Of a stretch of 64,000 nt of DNA, positions 8,310 through 22,833 are shown piece by piece (position 1 is the stretch's first letter; each line of letters begins with the position of its first letter). This DNA is from Agromyces atrinae (GTDB lineage Bacteria > Actinomycetota > Actinomycetes > Actinomycetales > Microbacteriaceae), in NCBI RefSeq assembly GCF_013407835.1, contig NZ_JACCBI010000001.1, positions 3,534,001 to 3,598,000 on the forward strand, written 5' to 3'. Made by a program: the position numbers and the translations under genes. A model generated the notes under the pieces. The model searched no databases. It saw nothing but the letters and a program-made list of their open reading frames with translations, and was not told where the DNA came from.

Positions 8310-11300
8310 TCAGGCGAGAACCTTCGCGATGCGCTGCGGCGACACGGGTTCGGCGGCCCGCAGCTCCTGCGCGAAGAGGCTGATGCGGAGCTCCTCGATG
8401 AGCCAGCGGGCGCGCACGATCTGCTCGGGCGCGAACGCCGCGAGGGGGATCGTGCCCCCGGCTTCCGCGTAGCGCTCGAGCACCGGCTCGATCTCGTTCA
8501 TGCGCTGACGGTCGCGACCCGGGCTCTCGACCATCTTCGCGACGCGCATCGTGATGCCGCCGAGGTAGCGCGGCAGGTGGTGCAGGCGTTCGAGGCCCGT
8601 GTGCGACACGAACCCGGTGCGGACGAGTGCGGCGAGCTGGGTCTTCATGTCGCCGAGCGCGTGCATGTAGGCGAGGCTCGATGCTCCCGAGATCGCCTTG
8701 TCGGCGTCACGCGTCGCGCCGAGGATGCGCACCACCTGGGCGACCGTGTCGAACATCGACTGCATGACGCTCTGCCCGACGGCGTCGCGCGCCGCCTCGA
8801 ACTCGGCCCGGGTGAAGAGCAGCCCGTCGGGGTGGCGACGGCGGATCTCCGCGTCGACGACCGCGGCGAGGCAGTCGTCGAGGAGCGCCTTCGTCGAGGA
8901 GTAGGGGCTGCCGGCGAGGGTGAGCTTCTCGGTGTTCGAGAGGTGCTCCTGCACGTAGGCGGCGGGGCTCGGCGTCGCGAGGATGACGAGGCGACGGATG
9001 CCGGCGATCGTGGCCCGCCGCTGGTCCTCGGGCGTCGCGAGGGGTCGGAGCGTCACACTCGACCCGTCATCCACGAGGCTCGGATACGCACGGATGGCGT
9101 TGCCGCCCTGCGCGACGTCGACGAAACGGGGGATCTCGTCGAAGTCCCACGTCGTGATGCCCGTGCGTTCGGGCGGTGCCGCGCTCGCCGCGGGTGCCGA
9201 TGTCGGGCGCGGGGCGGGGCCGCGCCGACGACTCGGGCGCTCCTCCGCTCGCGGGGCCCCGACGGCTCGTGCGACCGCGGCGGCGCTCTCGTCGGCGTAG
9301 CGCGACTGGAGTGCGCGCAGATCCTTGTCGCTGCCCACGGTGCGCCCGCGATCGTCGACCGCGCGGAACGTCACGCGCAAGTGGGCGGGCACACGGTCGA
9401 GGTCGAAGTCGCCCGGGTCGACGGCCGTGTACGTGAGCTTCCTGATCGCGTGCGCGACGGTGGCTGTGAACGGCTCGGCGTCGGCATCCGTCGGCGCGGT
9501 CTCGGGCAGTTCGCCGAGGATGCGATCGGCCCACTCGGCCGCGGGAACCACCTGGCGACGGATGACCTTCGGGAGCGCCCTCAGCAAGGCCGTGACCGCT
9601 TCGGCACGGAGCCCCGGAACCTGCCAGTCGAAACCGGCGGGCGTGAGGCGGGGGAGGAGGGCGAGCGGAACCGACACCGTGACGCCGTCGTCGACGGCGC
9701 CCGGTTCGAAGCGGTAGCTGAGCGCGAGCGACTGATCGCCCTGACGCCACGTCGTGGGGTAGAGGTCGGCGTCAACCGAGGCATCCGATTCGGGTGCGAG
9801 CGTCGCCGTCGTCATCGTGAGCAGGTCGGGGGTCTCGCGGTGAGTGCCGCGCCACCACTTCTCGAACGCCCGCGTGCTCGCCATGTCGGCGGGGAGACGT
9901 CGATCGTAGAAGTCGAAGACCGACTCGTCGTCCCAGAGCACGTCGCGGCGACGGGTGCGCTCCTCGATCTCCTCGAGTTCGCGGCGCAGGGCCGCGTTCG
10001 CCTGGAGGAAGGCGAAGACGCGGCGATCGAGCGAGCGCGTGTCCCATTCCCCCTGCACGAGCGCGTGGCGGATGAACAGTTCGCGCGCGAGCCCCGCATC
10101 GATGCGCGAGAGCTGCACGCGCCGCTTCGGGACGATCGGGATGCCGTAGAGCATGACCTTCTCGTCGGCGACGGCCGCACCCTGGTTCTTCTCCCACCGC
10201 GGCGCACTGAAGCTGCGCTTGGCGAGCGAACCGGCGAGCGGCTCCGCCCACGCGGGGTCGATCGCGGCGTTCGTGCGGGCGAAGAGGAGAGCGGTCTCGA
10301 CGAGTTCGGCGCTCATGACGGCACCCGGCGGCTTCTTCGAGAGCACGCTTCCCGGGAAGAGCGCGAACTTCGTGCCGCGCGCACCGAGGTACTCGGCGCG
10401 GGCGCGGCGGTCGCCGCGGCCGCCGGTCGCACTCGAGCGCGCGGGTTCGTCGCGCAGTCCGATGTGCGACAGGAGGCCCGACAGCAGCGCGCGGTGCACG
10501 CCGTCGCCGTTCGCCGAGGGCTCGCCGATGTGCAGGCCGAGCGGTTTCGCGAGGCGCGCGAGCTGCCGGTAGAGGTCTTGCCACTCGCGGATGCGCAGGT
10601 AGTTGAGGAACTCGCTGCGGCACATCCGTCGGAATGCGCTCGAGCCGAGCTCACGCTGCTTCTGCTCGAGGTGGTTCCAGAGGTTCAGCAGTGAGAGGAA
10701 GTCGCTCGTCGGGTCGGCGAAGCGCGCGTGGAAGCCGTCGGCCTGCTCGCGCTTCTCGAGCGGGCGCTCGCGCGGGTCCTGGATCGTGAGGCCCGCGACG
10801 ATCGCGAGCACTTCGCGACTGACCCCTTGCGCCTTCGACTCGATGACCATGCGCGCGAAGCGCGGCTCGATCGGGAGGCGCGAGATCTGACGTCCGATGC
10901 GGGTGAGCCGGAGGCCCGACCCATCGCGCGCTCCCTCGACGAGGGCGCCGAGTTCGGTGAGCAGGTCGATGCCGTCGCGGATGCCGCGCGAGTCGGGCGG
11001 GGTGAGGAAGGGGAACTCCGCGATCGCACCGAGATCGAGCGACGCCATCTGCAGGATGACGGCGGCGAGGTTCGTGCGGAGCACCTCGGGGTCGGTGAAC
11101 TCGGGGCGACGATCGAAGTCGTCCTCGGAATACAGGCGGATCGCGATGCCGTCGCTCGTGCGGCCCGAGCGTCCCGAGCGCTGATTGGCGGATGCCTGCG
11201 AGATCGCCTCGATCGGCAGACGCTGCACCTTCGAGCGCGTGCTGTAGCGGCTGATGCGCGCCGTACCCGCGTCGATGACGTAACGGATGCCGGGCACGGT

Positions 11301-12230
11301 GAGACTCGTCTCGGCGACGTTCGTCGCGAGCACGACGCGGCGCCGGAGGCCGGCCGTGTTCGATCGCTCGAACACGCGGTGCTGGTCGGCGGACGAGAGC
11401 CGTCCGTAGAGGGGGAGCACCTCGGTCGTGCCGTAGCCGGCGTGACGACCCGAGTAGTGACCGCGCACGGCGTCTTCCGCGTCGCGGATCTCGTTCTCGC
11501 CCGAGAGGAAGACGAGCACGTCGCCGGTCTCTTCGCGATCGAGTTCGTCGAGGGCGTCGAGGATGCCCTGCAGGTAGTCCTTCTCGTCGGCGTCGTCGCC
11601 CTCGTCGTCATCCGATCCGTGGTCCTCGTCGACGAGCGGGCGGTAGCGGATCTCGACGGGATAGGTGCGGCCCGAGACCTCGACGATGGGGGCGGGTTCG
11701 CCCGCTGCGTCCGCGAAGTGTCGGGCGAAGCTCTCGGGGTCGATCGTCGCGCTCGTGACGATGACCTTGAGGTCGGGGCGCTTCGGCAGGAGCTCGCGGA
11801 GGTATCCGAGCAGGAAGTCGATGTTGAGGCTGCGTTCGTGCGCCTCGTCGATGATGATCGTGTCGTACTTCCGCAGCTCACGGTCACGGTGGATCTCGTT
11901 GAGCAGGATGCCGTCGGTCATGAGCTTCACGCGCGTCGCCGCACTCACCTGATCGGTGAAGCGCACCTGGTAACCGACGAGGTCGCCGAGCTCCGAACCG
12001 AGCTCCTCGGCGATGCGCTCGGCGATCGTGCGCGCCGCGAGTCGCCGCGGCTGCGTGTGACCGATCGACTCTCGGCCCAGGTCGAGGCAGATCTTCGGCA
12101 GCTGCGTCGTCTTGCCCGAGCCGGTGGCTCCCGCGACGATGACGACCTGGTTCTCGCTGATGACCCGGGCGATCTCGTCCCGCATCGCGCTGACGGGCAG
12201 CTCCGGGGGGTACGTGATCTGCAGAGACAT
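8310..12230 (-). CDS. hrpA: ATP-dependent RNA helicase HrpA
   Basis: This is a 1306-residue DEAH-box helicase. The Walker A motif GATGSGKTT lies at residues 34-42 and the DEAH box at residues 128-131, followed by the helicase C domain (ATNVAETSLTVPGI region), an HA2 domain and OB fold, and the long C-terminal extension typical of bacterial HrpA. The length matches the family. HrpA acts on RNA in the cytoplasm and in E. coli helps rescue stalled or collided ribosomes. An acidic insertion (DEDHGSDDDEGDDADEKD) sits between the first two helicase domains. The hexamer TAGACT lies 8 nt upstream of the ATG with no clear ribosome binding site. Confidence 0.95.
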   Translation of the reverse strand: MSLQITYPPELPVSAMRDEIARVISENQVVIVAGATGSGKTTQLPKICLDLGRESIGHTQPRRLAARTIAERIAEELGSELGDLVGYQVRFTDQVSAATRVKLMTDGILLNEIHRDRELRKYDTIIIDEAHERSLNIDFLLGYLRELLPKRPDLKVIVTSATIDPESFARHFADAAGEPAPIVEVSGRTYPVEIRYRPLVDEDHGSDDDEGDDADEKDYLQGILDALDELDREETGDVLVFLSGENEIRDAEDAVRGHYSGRHAGYGTTEVLPLYGRLSSADQHRVFERSNTAGLRRRVVLATNVAETSLTVPGIRYVIDAGTARISRYSTRSKVQRLPIEAISQASANQRSGRSGRTSDGIAIRLYSEDDFDRRPEFTDPEVLRTNLAAVILQMASLDLGAIAEFPFLTPPDSRGIRDGIDLLTELGALVEGARDGSGLRLTRIGRQISRLPIEPRFARMVIESKAQGVSREVLAIVAGLTIQDPRERPLEKREQADGFHARFADPTSDFLSLLNLWNHLEQKQRELGSSAFRRMCRSEFLNYLRIREWQDLYRQLARLAKPLGLHIGEPSANGDGVHRALLSGLLSHIGLRDEPARSSATGGRGDRRARAEYLGARGTKFALFPGSVLSKKPPGAVMSAELVETALLFARTNAAIDPAWAEPLAGSLAKRSFSAPRWEKNQGAAVADEKVMLYGIPIVPKRRVQLSRIDAGLARELFIRHALVQGEWDTRSLDRRVFAFLQANAALRRELEEIEERTRRRDVLWDDESVFDFYDRRLPADMASTRAFEKWWRGTHRETPDLLTMTTATLAPESDASVDADLYPTTWRQGDQSLALSYRFEPGAVDDGVTVSVPLALLPRLTPAGFDWQVPGLRAEAVTALLRALPKVIRRQVVPAAEWADRILGELPETAPTDADAEPFTATVAHAIRKLTYTAVDPGDFDLDRVPAHLRVTFRAVDDRGRTVGSDKDLRALQSRYADESAAAVARAVGAPRAEERPSRRRGPAPRPTSAPAASAAPPERTGITTWDFDEIPRFVDVAQGGNAIRAYPSLVDDGSSVTLRPLATPEDQRRATIAGIRRLVILATPSPAAYVQEHLSNTEKLTLAGSPYSSTKALLDDCLAAVVDAEIRRRHPDGLLFTRAEFEAARDAVGQSVMQSMFDTVAQVVRILGATRDADKAISGASSLAYMHALGDMKTQLAALVRTGFVSHTGLERLHHLPRYLGGITMRVAKMVESPGRDRQRMNEIEPVLERYAEAGGTIPLAAFAPEQIVRARWLIEELRISLFAQELRAAEPVSPQRIAKVLA

Positions 12231-12297
12231 AGCGTTCCAGTCTACGACCGCCCCCGCCCACCCCCATCCGCCCTGCCCATCTACCTACCTCATCCCT

Positions 12298-12352
12298 GAG
12301 AGGGCAGTAGTTCGGGCAAAGCAGCCACCATTCGCCGAACTACTGCCCACTC
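12298..12352. repeat. Intergenic inverted repeat with perfect 14-bp arms
   Basis: GGGCAGTAGTTCGG at 12302-12315 is the exact reverse complement of CCGAACTACTGCCC at 12335-12348, with a 19-nt loop. The stem extends by GAG/CTC after one A-A mismatch. It lies between two divergently transcribed genes, so it is not an ordinary terminator. It could be a REP-like palindrome or a structured leader element. Confidence 0.7.
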
Positions 12353-12378
12353 ACGGCCCTGCCGACCCCACAAAGCTA

Positions 12379-12411
12379 TTGCACTCGAAAAGTACTTTGT
12401 GTTACAAAGTA
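12379..12411 (+). promoter_or_regulatory. Promoter with palindromic operator for the ABC operon
   Basis: TACTTTGT at 12393-12400 and ACAAAGTA at 12404-12411 form a perfect 8-bp inverted repeat with a 3-bp spacer. The palindrome lies over the spacer and -10 area of a likely promoter (TTGCAC at 12379-12384, weak TTACAA about 17 bp later) and 45 bp before the first gene of an operon that encodes a winged-helix regulator. Autorepression by that regulator is the obvious reading. The symmetry is seen directly; the binding protein is inferred. Confidence 0.65.
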
Positions 12412-12455
12412 GGTGCGGCAGCGAACGGGCGGCCGCATCGACGAAGGGCCGGCAC

Positions 12456-13121
12456 ATGACCGCAGACGACACCGATGAGGCCGCACTCTCACCCGAGGCG
12501 ATGCTCGCCCTGCTCACCGACCAGCGGAAGAGCATGGAAGGCCAGATCGCCGCGTTCGTGCCCTACCTCGTCACGATGTGGGGAGTCGTCTGGTTCGTCG
12601 GCTTCTCCGCGCTCTGGCTCATCGACGGTCTGCAGCCCGCTTTCGGTCTGCCCCTGCCGCTCGCCGCGACGATCTTCGCGGTGCTCATCGCCGGCGCGAT
12701 CGGCATGTCGGCCTATCTCGGCATCCGGTCGAACCGCGGCATCCGCACCACGCGGGCTGCGGCCTTCACCGGCACCGTCTACGGCGTCACCTGGTCGGTC
12801 GGCAGCGTCGCGATCTTCGTCTTCGCGATGGGCCTGCAGTTCAACGGCATGACGGGAGCCGCGGTCAACATCTTCTACCCGACGGCCTTCGTGCTCTTCG
12901 CGGGCATCATGTACCTCATCGCGGGAGCGATCTGGCAGGCGGTGCCGTGCGTCGTCCTCGGCGCCTACACGGTCGTGATCGCCGTCATCGCGCCCTTCCT
13001 CGGCTACCCGAACCACTACCTGTTCCTCGCGATCGCGGGCGGCGGTGGCTTCATCGCCCTCGGCGTCGTGTCGTTCGCCTACCTCGGGCGCCTCCGCCGC
13101 CGCGCGCAGGGAATCCGCTGA
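12456..13121 (+). CDS. Multi-pass membrane protein of an ABC operon, function unknown
   Basis: This is a 221-residue protein. A short acidic N-terminus is followed by about six hydrophobic helices arranged as two groups and a basic C-terminal tail (GRLRRRAQGIR). I do not recognise a named domain. It is the first gene of a four-gene operon: its TGA overlaps the ATG of the winged-helix regulator, which overlaps an ABC ATPase, which overlaps an ABC permease. I chose ATG 12456 because GAAGGG precedes it; an upstream start would run into the operator. It may be an accessory subunit of the exporter or a sensor for the regulator. Confidence 0.7.
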   Translation: MTADDTDEAALSPEAMLALLTDQRKSMEGQIAAFVPYLVTMWGVVWFVGFSALWLIDGLQPAFGLPLPLAATIFAVLIAGAIGMSAYLGIRSNRGIRTTRAAAFTGTVYGVTWSVGSVAIFVFAMGLQFNGMTGAAVNIFYPTAFVLFAGIMYLIAGAIWQAVPCVVLGAYTVVIAVIAPFLGYPNHYLFLAIAGGGGFIALGVVSFAYLGRLRRRAQGIR

Positions 13122-13414
13122 TGGAGCTCGACCCGGTCATCCACGCCCAGGCCCGCCTCCGCATCACGGCGGCCCTCTCGACGCTCGATCCCGAGGAGTC
13201 GATCACGTTCCCGCGACTCCAGGAGCTCCTCGACATGACGGCCGGAAACCTCTCGACCCACCTCCGCAAGCTCGAGGACGCGGGCTACGTGACCGTCGAC
13301 AAGTCGCACCAGGGCCGAACGCCCGTCACCTATCTCGCCCTCAGCCGCGCGGGTCGACGCGCCTTCGAGGACTACATGGACACCCTCCGATCCGTACTGG
13401 GAGAAACCTCATGA
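13121..13414 (+). CDS. Winged-helix transcriptional regulator (MarR/ArsR-like fold)
   Basis: This is a compact 97-residue regulator. The segment from residue 28 to 62 (FPRLQELLDM ... LSTHLRKLEDAGYV) is a winged helix-turn-helix with a recognition helix, followed by a wing rich in basic residues (DKSHQGRTP) and a dimerisation helix. It belongs to the small stand-alone winged-helix group often found beside ABC exporter genes. The ATG overlaps the preceding stop by 1 nt and its own TGA overlaps the ATPase start by 4 nt. It probably binds the palindrome at 12393-12411 and controls its own operon. The inducer is unknown. Confidence 0.82.
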   Translation: MELDPVIHAQARLRITAALSTLDPEESITFPRLQELLDMTAGNLSTHLRKLEDAGYVTVDKSHQGRTPVTYLALSRAGRRAFEDYMDTLRSVLGETS

Positions 13415-14325
13415 CCGCACTCGCCCGCCTCGACCACGTCTCACGACGCTTCGGCAGCGTGACCGCCCTCGACGACGTGTCACTCGAGATCCACCCGGGA
13501 GCGATCCTCGGTCTGCTCGGCCCGAACGGCGCAGGCAAGAGCACGCTCCTTTCGCTCCTGACCGGTCAGCGCACCCCGTCGTCGGGAACCGTGTCGATCT
13601 TCGACGGCTCGCCCCGCGACTACCGCAACCGACAGGGGCTCGGGTCGACCCCACAGGAGACGGCGCTCCCGCCGACACTCCGCGTGGGCGAGGTCATCGA
13701 CTTCGTCGGTGCCCACTTCGAGAATCGCGTCCCCCGCGACGAACTGGCCGACGAGTTCGGTCTCCGTGATCTGCTCCGGCGGCAGACGGGCGCCCTGTCG
13801 GGAGGTCAGAAGCGTCGCTTGAGCGTCGCGCTCGCATTCGTCGGGCGCCCCCGACTCGTGCTCCTCGACGAGCCGACGACGGGCCTCGACGTCGACGCCC
13901 GTCGAACCCTCTGGGATGCCGTTCGGCGTCAGCACGACGCGGGATCGACGGTCGTCGTCACGAGTCACTACCTCGAAGAGATCGAGGCGCTCGCCGAACG
14001 CGTCGTCGTCATGGGCGGGGGGCGGGTGATCGCGGATGACGCCCTCGGCGCCGTACTCCAGCGCGTCGGCATCCGTCAGGTCTCGCTGTCGTCGCCCGAC
14101 ATCGACCGCATCGCGGCGCTTCCCGGGGTGGCCCGCTTCGAGGCGACGGATGACGCCGGCTCGTCCGATTCGCCGAGCGCGACCTTCTACGCGCAGGACT
14201 CCGACGCCCTCATCCGCGAACTCGTCCGGTCCGACATCCGCTTCGCCGACCTCACCGTTCGCGGAGCCAGCCTCGAGGAGGCCTTCCTCGCCCTCACCGA
14301 TGACGCGAAGGAGCTCCGACGATGA
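13411..14325 (+). CDS. ABC transporter ATP-binding protein
   Basis: This is a 304-residue ABC ATPase of the multidrug/antibiotic exporter type. Walker A GPNGAGKST lies at residues 37-45, the signature LSGGQ at 129-133, and Walker B with the D-loop as VLLDEPTTGLD shortly after. A C-terminal domain of about 80 residues follows, as in DrrA/CcmA-like exporters. It powers the permease encoded next, whose ATG overlaps its stop by 4 nt. The substrate is unknown. Homologous operons with a small winged-helix regulator respond to antimicrobial or membrane stress, which is a plausible but unproven role here. Confidence 0.9.
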   Translation: MTALARLDHVSRRFGSVTALDDVSLEIHPGAILGLLGPNGAGKSTLLSLLTGQRTPSSGTVSIFDGSPRDYRNRQGLGSTPQETALPPTLRVGEVIDFVGAHFENRVPRDELADEFGLRDLLRRQTGALSGGQKRRLSVALAFVGRPRLVLLDEPTTGLDVDARRTLWDAVRRQHDAGSTVVVTSHYLEEIEALAERVVVMGGGRVIADDALGAVLQRVGIRQVSLSSPDIDRIAALPGVARFEATDDAGSSDSPSATFYAQDSDALIRELVRSDIRFADLTVRGASLEEAFLALTDDAKELRR

Positions 14326-15074
14326 GCACGCTCAGCCTGACTGTCCTGCACGCGCGGTACTCGATCATCGAGACGGCGCGCATCCCGATCGCTCTCATCG
14401 GGTCCCTCGTGTTCCCCGCGCTCGCGCTGCTGTTCTTCGTGGTGCCGAACCGTTCGGTCGCCGACGAGCCGATGTTCGCGACTCAGGCCGTGATCTCGCT
14501 CTCGGTCTTCGCCGTGATGACGAACGCGCTCTTCAGCTTCGGTCTGACGATCGCGGAGAACCGCGAGAAGCCGTGGGATCCGTATCTCCGCACGCTCCCG
14601 GCGCCGGGTGTCGCGCGGGTCCTCGCCCACGTGCTCGCCACGGGAACGCTCGGACTCGCGGCGATCATCCCGGTCATCGTGATCGGTGCGCTCTTCACCG
14701 CGGCGACCGCGCCCCTCATCAACGTCGTGCTCGGCATGATCGCGCTCGCCGTCGCCGGCCTCCCGTTCATGTTCATCGGCATCTGCATCGGCTACTCGAT
14801 GCCCTCGAAGGCGGCGATCGCGGTCGTTCAGGTCGTCATGTTCTCCTTCGCCTTCATCGGGGGACTCTTCCTGCCGCCGCAGCTCTTCGCCGACTGGCTG
14901 AACGCGATCTCGGCGTTCACGCCGTCGCGCCAGGCTCGGGAGTTCGTCATCTGGGCCGTCCAGGGCGGTTCGCTCGAGTGGTGGGTCTGGGTGGGGCTCA
15001 TCGTCTGGACCGCGGTGACCTTCGTGCTCGCGCTCGTGCTCTTCCGCCGGGACGAGGGTCGGCGATACCGCTGA
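14322..15074 (+). CDS. ABC transporter permease, ABC-2 type
   Basis: This is a 250-residue membrane protein with six hydrophobic segments, the ABC-2 exporter fold (a large first half, then a helix-rich second half with the conserved GGLFLPPQLFADWLNAIS region). It pairs with the ATPase encoded directly upstream, with an ATGA overlap between the two genes. Export of a drug-like or lipid-like substrate across the cytoplasmic membrane is likely. It is the last gene of the operon that begins at 12456; a 47-bp gap separates it from the aldo/keto reductase. Confidence 0.87.
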   Translation: MSTLSLTVLHARYSIIETARIPIALIGSLVFPALALLFFVVPNRSVADEPMFATQAVISLSVFAVMTNALFSFGLTIAENREKPWDPYLRTLPAPGVARVLAHVLATGTLGLAAIIPVIVIGALFTAATAPLINVVLGMIALAVAGLPFMFIGICIGYSMPSKAAIAVVQVVMFSFAFIGGLFLPPQLFADWLNAISAFTPSRQAREFVIWAVQGGSLEWWVWVGLIVWTAVTFVLALVLFRRDEGRRYR

Positions 15075-15109
15075 CAGCGAACTGCGCTGCGCTCGCGCTC
15101 CGACGGTGA

Positions 15110-15946
<837 letters not shown>

Positions 15947-15957
15947 CCGGACTCAGC

Positions 15958-15998
15958 ACGAACGGCGCCGCGGAACGAAAGTTCCGGGCGCCGTTCGT
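15958..15998 (+). terminator. Strong hairpin terminator after the aldo/keto reductase
   Basis: A 12-bp stem (ACGAACGGCGCC with GGCGCCGTTCGT) is continued by a 6-bp stem (CGGAAC with GTTCCG) closed by a GAAA tetraloop, with one bulged G. There is no long T tract, as is common in actinobacterial terminators. It insulates the rrn promoter region from upstream transcription. Confidence 0.8.
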
Positions 15999-16315
15999 CG
16001 TTGGCGCTCAGGAGGCCGTCGAGACGTGAGGGCTCCTCAGAGACGCAACATCCGCGGAATTCCGGGGGAGTTGGCCGCGACACGCCCGGGATGCAAGCGT
16101 AATTTGCTGCGCGTTCACCCGCGCCGTAATGTAATCACTCGTCACCCCAAAGGTGCGGGAAGCGGAAGAGCTTCTCGGCCTCAAGCGGGACCATCTCCGA
16201 TCTGATCACCAGCCTTGTAGGCGAGATTCAGAACGGTTAGGATGACAATCCACTCTTTGCGAGAATCGCACTCCTCAAAGCCAGTATTGGATCACGAGGA
16301 GCTGCGCGAGTCGAT

Positions 16316-16343
16316 TTGACTTGAGCCGCAGAGGTGGTACGAT
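16316..16343 (+). promoter_or_regulatory. rrn operon promoter
   Basis: TTGACT at 16316-16321 and TACGAT at 16338-16343 are separated by 16 bp and match sigma-70-type -35 and -10 elements. They lie about 210 bp before the 16S gene in an AT-rich context. Other rrn promoters may exist further upstream, but I could not identify them. Confidence 0.7.
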
Positions 16344-16402
16344 AGACAGGTTGCCCTGAGGGCAGGCCGAGGAGAAACTCGGCTGAAACTCCGGTGCGTC
16401 CG

Positions 16403-16421
16403 TTCCTTGAGAACTCAACAG
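16403..16421 (+). promoter_or_regulatory. Pre-rRNA leader box (antitermination/processing type)
   Basis: The leader contains TTCCTTGAGAACTCAACAG. A related word, TTTTGAGAACTAC, recurs at 18424-18436 before the 23S gene. In actinobacteria such words precede 16S and 23S and form part of the box elements for antitermination and RNase III processing. Function is taken from family knowledge. Confidence 0.55.
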
Positions 16422-16550
16422 CGTGCACTATGTTCAATGCCAAATTTATACCTCGGCATTGCCTCGTTTGGGGTGATGTGGTGGTTTCTTTGAGATTGAT
16501 ACGGACAGCCAGCAATGTTGGTTGTTTGTTCAGCTAGTATCAAACAATTT

Positions 16551-21713
<5,163 letters not shown>

Positions 21714-21884
21714 ATCACTACACCCATACGTTTGAACACATTCATGTAAAGGCCGTATGAGGTGGCAGAAGATCTGCTCGCGTCCACTCTGTGGTTCCCG
21801 ACATACGGTCGGGCAACACACAACACAACATATGTTTCGTGAAACGCCCTACCCACACCCCTCACCGGGGTGTTGGTCGAGAGA
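21714..21884 (+). other. 23S-5S spacer with processing stem arm
   Basis: The spacer carries the 3' arm of the 23S processing stem (21769-21792, reverse complement of 18439-18456 apart from a two-base insertion). No tRNA or coding sequence is visible. Confidence 0.65.
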
Positions 21885-22003
21885 GTTTCGGCGGCCATAG
21901 CGCGAGGGAAACGCCCGGACACATTCCGAACCCGGAAGCTAAGACTCGCAGCGCCGATGGTACTGCAGGGGGGACCCTGTGGGAGAGTAGGACACCGCCG
22001 GAC
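21885..22003 (+). rRNA. rrf: 5S ribosomal RNA
   Basis: The sequence GTTTCGGCGGCCATAGC opens the gene, CCGAACCCGGAAGCTAAG marks the conserved helix II/III region, and GGGAGAGTAGGACACCGCCGG closes it. The termini pair to form helix I. The length of about 119 nt is normal. Confidence 0.93.
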
Positions 22004-22011
22004 AACCATTA

Positions 22012-22052
22012 CATGATGGCCACCCCACACCGGGGTGGCCATCATGCTTTAA
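22012..22052 (+). terminator. rrn terminator 1
   Basis: A perfect 15-bp stem (CATGATGGCCACCCC at 22012-22026 with GGGGTGGCCATCATG at 22032-22046) with a 5-nt loop is followed by CTTTAAC. It lies 9 bp after 5S. Confidence 0.85.
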
Positions 22053-22122
22053 CACCACGCACACGGCAGTAGACGTAGGTACAGCGCGTACGTCCCTCGC
22101 TTCGAGCAGTCAGATCGATTCA

Positions 22123-22150
22123 GCCGCCCTTCCGGGCGGCTTTTTTGTTT
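22123..22150 (+). terminator. rrn terminator 2, intrinsic
   Basis: GCCGCCC and GGGCGGC form a 7-bp stem with a TTCC loop, directly followed by TTTTTTGTTT. This is the most canonical intrinsic terminator in the window and forms a tandem with the hairpin at 22012. Confidence 0.9.
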
Positions 22151-22204
22151 CCTGGGGCGCTGAGACACACGCGGTAACACTCTTACCTCGTGCGTCGATC
22201 CGGG

Positions 22205-22233
22205 TTGGAGGGCGGGCGCACCAGGAATAGCGT
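22205..22233 (+). promoter_or_regulatory. Promoter of the FMN reductase/monooxygenase pair
   Basis: TTGGAG (22205-22210) and TAGCGT (22228-22233) are 17 bp apart. The ATG starts 6 nt after TAGCGT, so the mRNA is probably leaderless or nearly so. Confidence 0.55.
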
Positions 22234-22239
22234 CAAGGT

Positions 22240-22833
22240 ATGTCCAAGAGCCTCTCGATCGTCGCTGTCTCCGGCAGCCTCCATGCCCCGTCGAAGACGT
22301 CAGTTCTCGTGCGGGCGCTGCTCGACGAGGTGATCCTCCAGATCGGCGATCGTGTCGACGTGCAGAGCCACGTCATCGAGCTGAGCGAGGTGGGCCCGGC
22401 GTTCTCGGGCGCGCTGCGCCGCGACGATCTGTCGCCTCGCGCTGAGGAGGAGCTGCAGCGCATCGAGGCTGCCGACCTGCTCATCGTCGCGAGTCCCGTG
22501 TACCGGGCATCCTTCACCGGGCTCTTCAAGCACGTCTTCGACTTCGTCGGCCAGTACGCCCTCATCGACAAGCCCGTGCTGCTCGCGGCCACGGGTGGCA
22601 GCGACCGACACGCGCTCATCCTCGAGCACCAGTTCCGGCCGCTCTTCTCGTTCTTCCAGTCCTTCACGCTGCCGCTCGGCGTGTACGCGAAGGACAGCGA
22701 CTTCGAGTCGTACGAGATCTCGAGCGACGCCCTGCGGGAGCGCATCGCGCAAGCGGTCACCCGAGGACTGCCCATCGTTCGCACCACCGCCCGCGTCGAC
22801 GAAGAGGTTTCGACGTACGTCGGTACCTGGTGA
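22240..22833 (+). CDS. NADPH-dependent FMN reductase, MsuE-like
   Basis: This is a 197-residue flavodoxin-fold enzyme. The N-terminal SGSLHAPSKTSVL (about residues 11-23) is the FMN phosphate-binding loop, and SPVYRASFTGLFK (about residues 86-98) is the second conserved flavin contact. The family supplies reduced FMN to two-component monooxygenases such as SsuD or MsuD. The next gene encodes such a monooxygenase and overlaps it by 4 nt (GTGA), so the pair very likely works together. Substrate candidates from the family include organosulfur compounds, but nothing here proves that. Confidence 0.88.
   Translation: MSKSLSIVAVSGSLHAPSKTSVLVRALLDEVILQIGDRVDVQSHVIELSEVGPAFSGALRRDDLSPRAEEELQRIEAADLLIVASPVYRASFTGLFKHVFDFVGQYALIDKPVLLAATGGSDRHALILEHQFRPLFSFFQSFTLPLGVYAKDSDFESYEISSDALRERIAQAVTRGLPIVRTTARVDEEVSTYVGTW

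Larger units (their letters stand above)
15999..16550 (+). other. rrn promoter and leader region, no protein gene seen
   Basis: This 550-nt stretch is more AT-rich than the surroundings. It contains the likely rrn promoter (16316-16343), a conserved leader box (16403-16421) and the 5' arm of the 16S processing stem (16423-16439, pairing with 18180-18194). I see no convincing coding sequence in it. Confidence 0.7.

Noticed and set aside
8577..12299. Long plus-strand frames opposite hrpA
   Set aside because: They mirror hrpA codons and lack any domain; hrpA motifs are complete on the minus strand.
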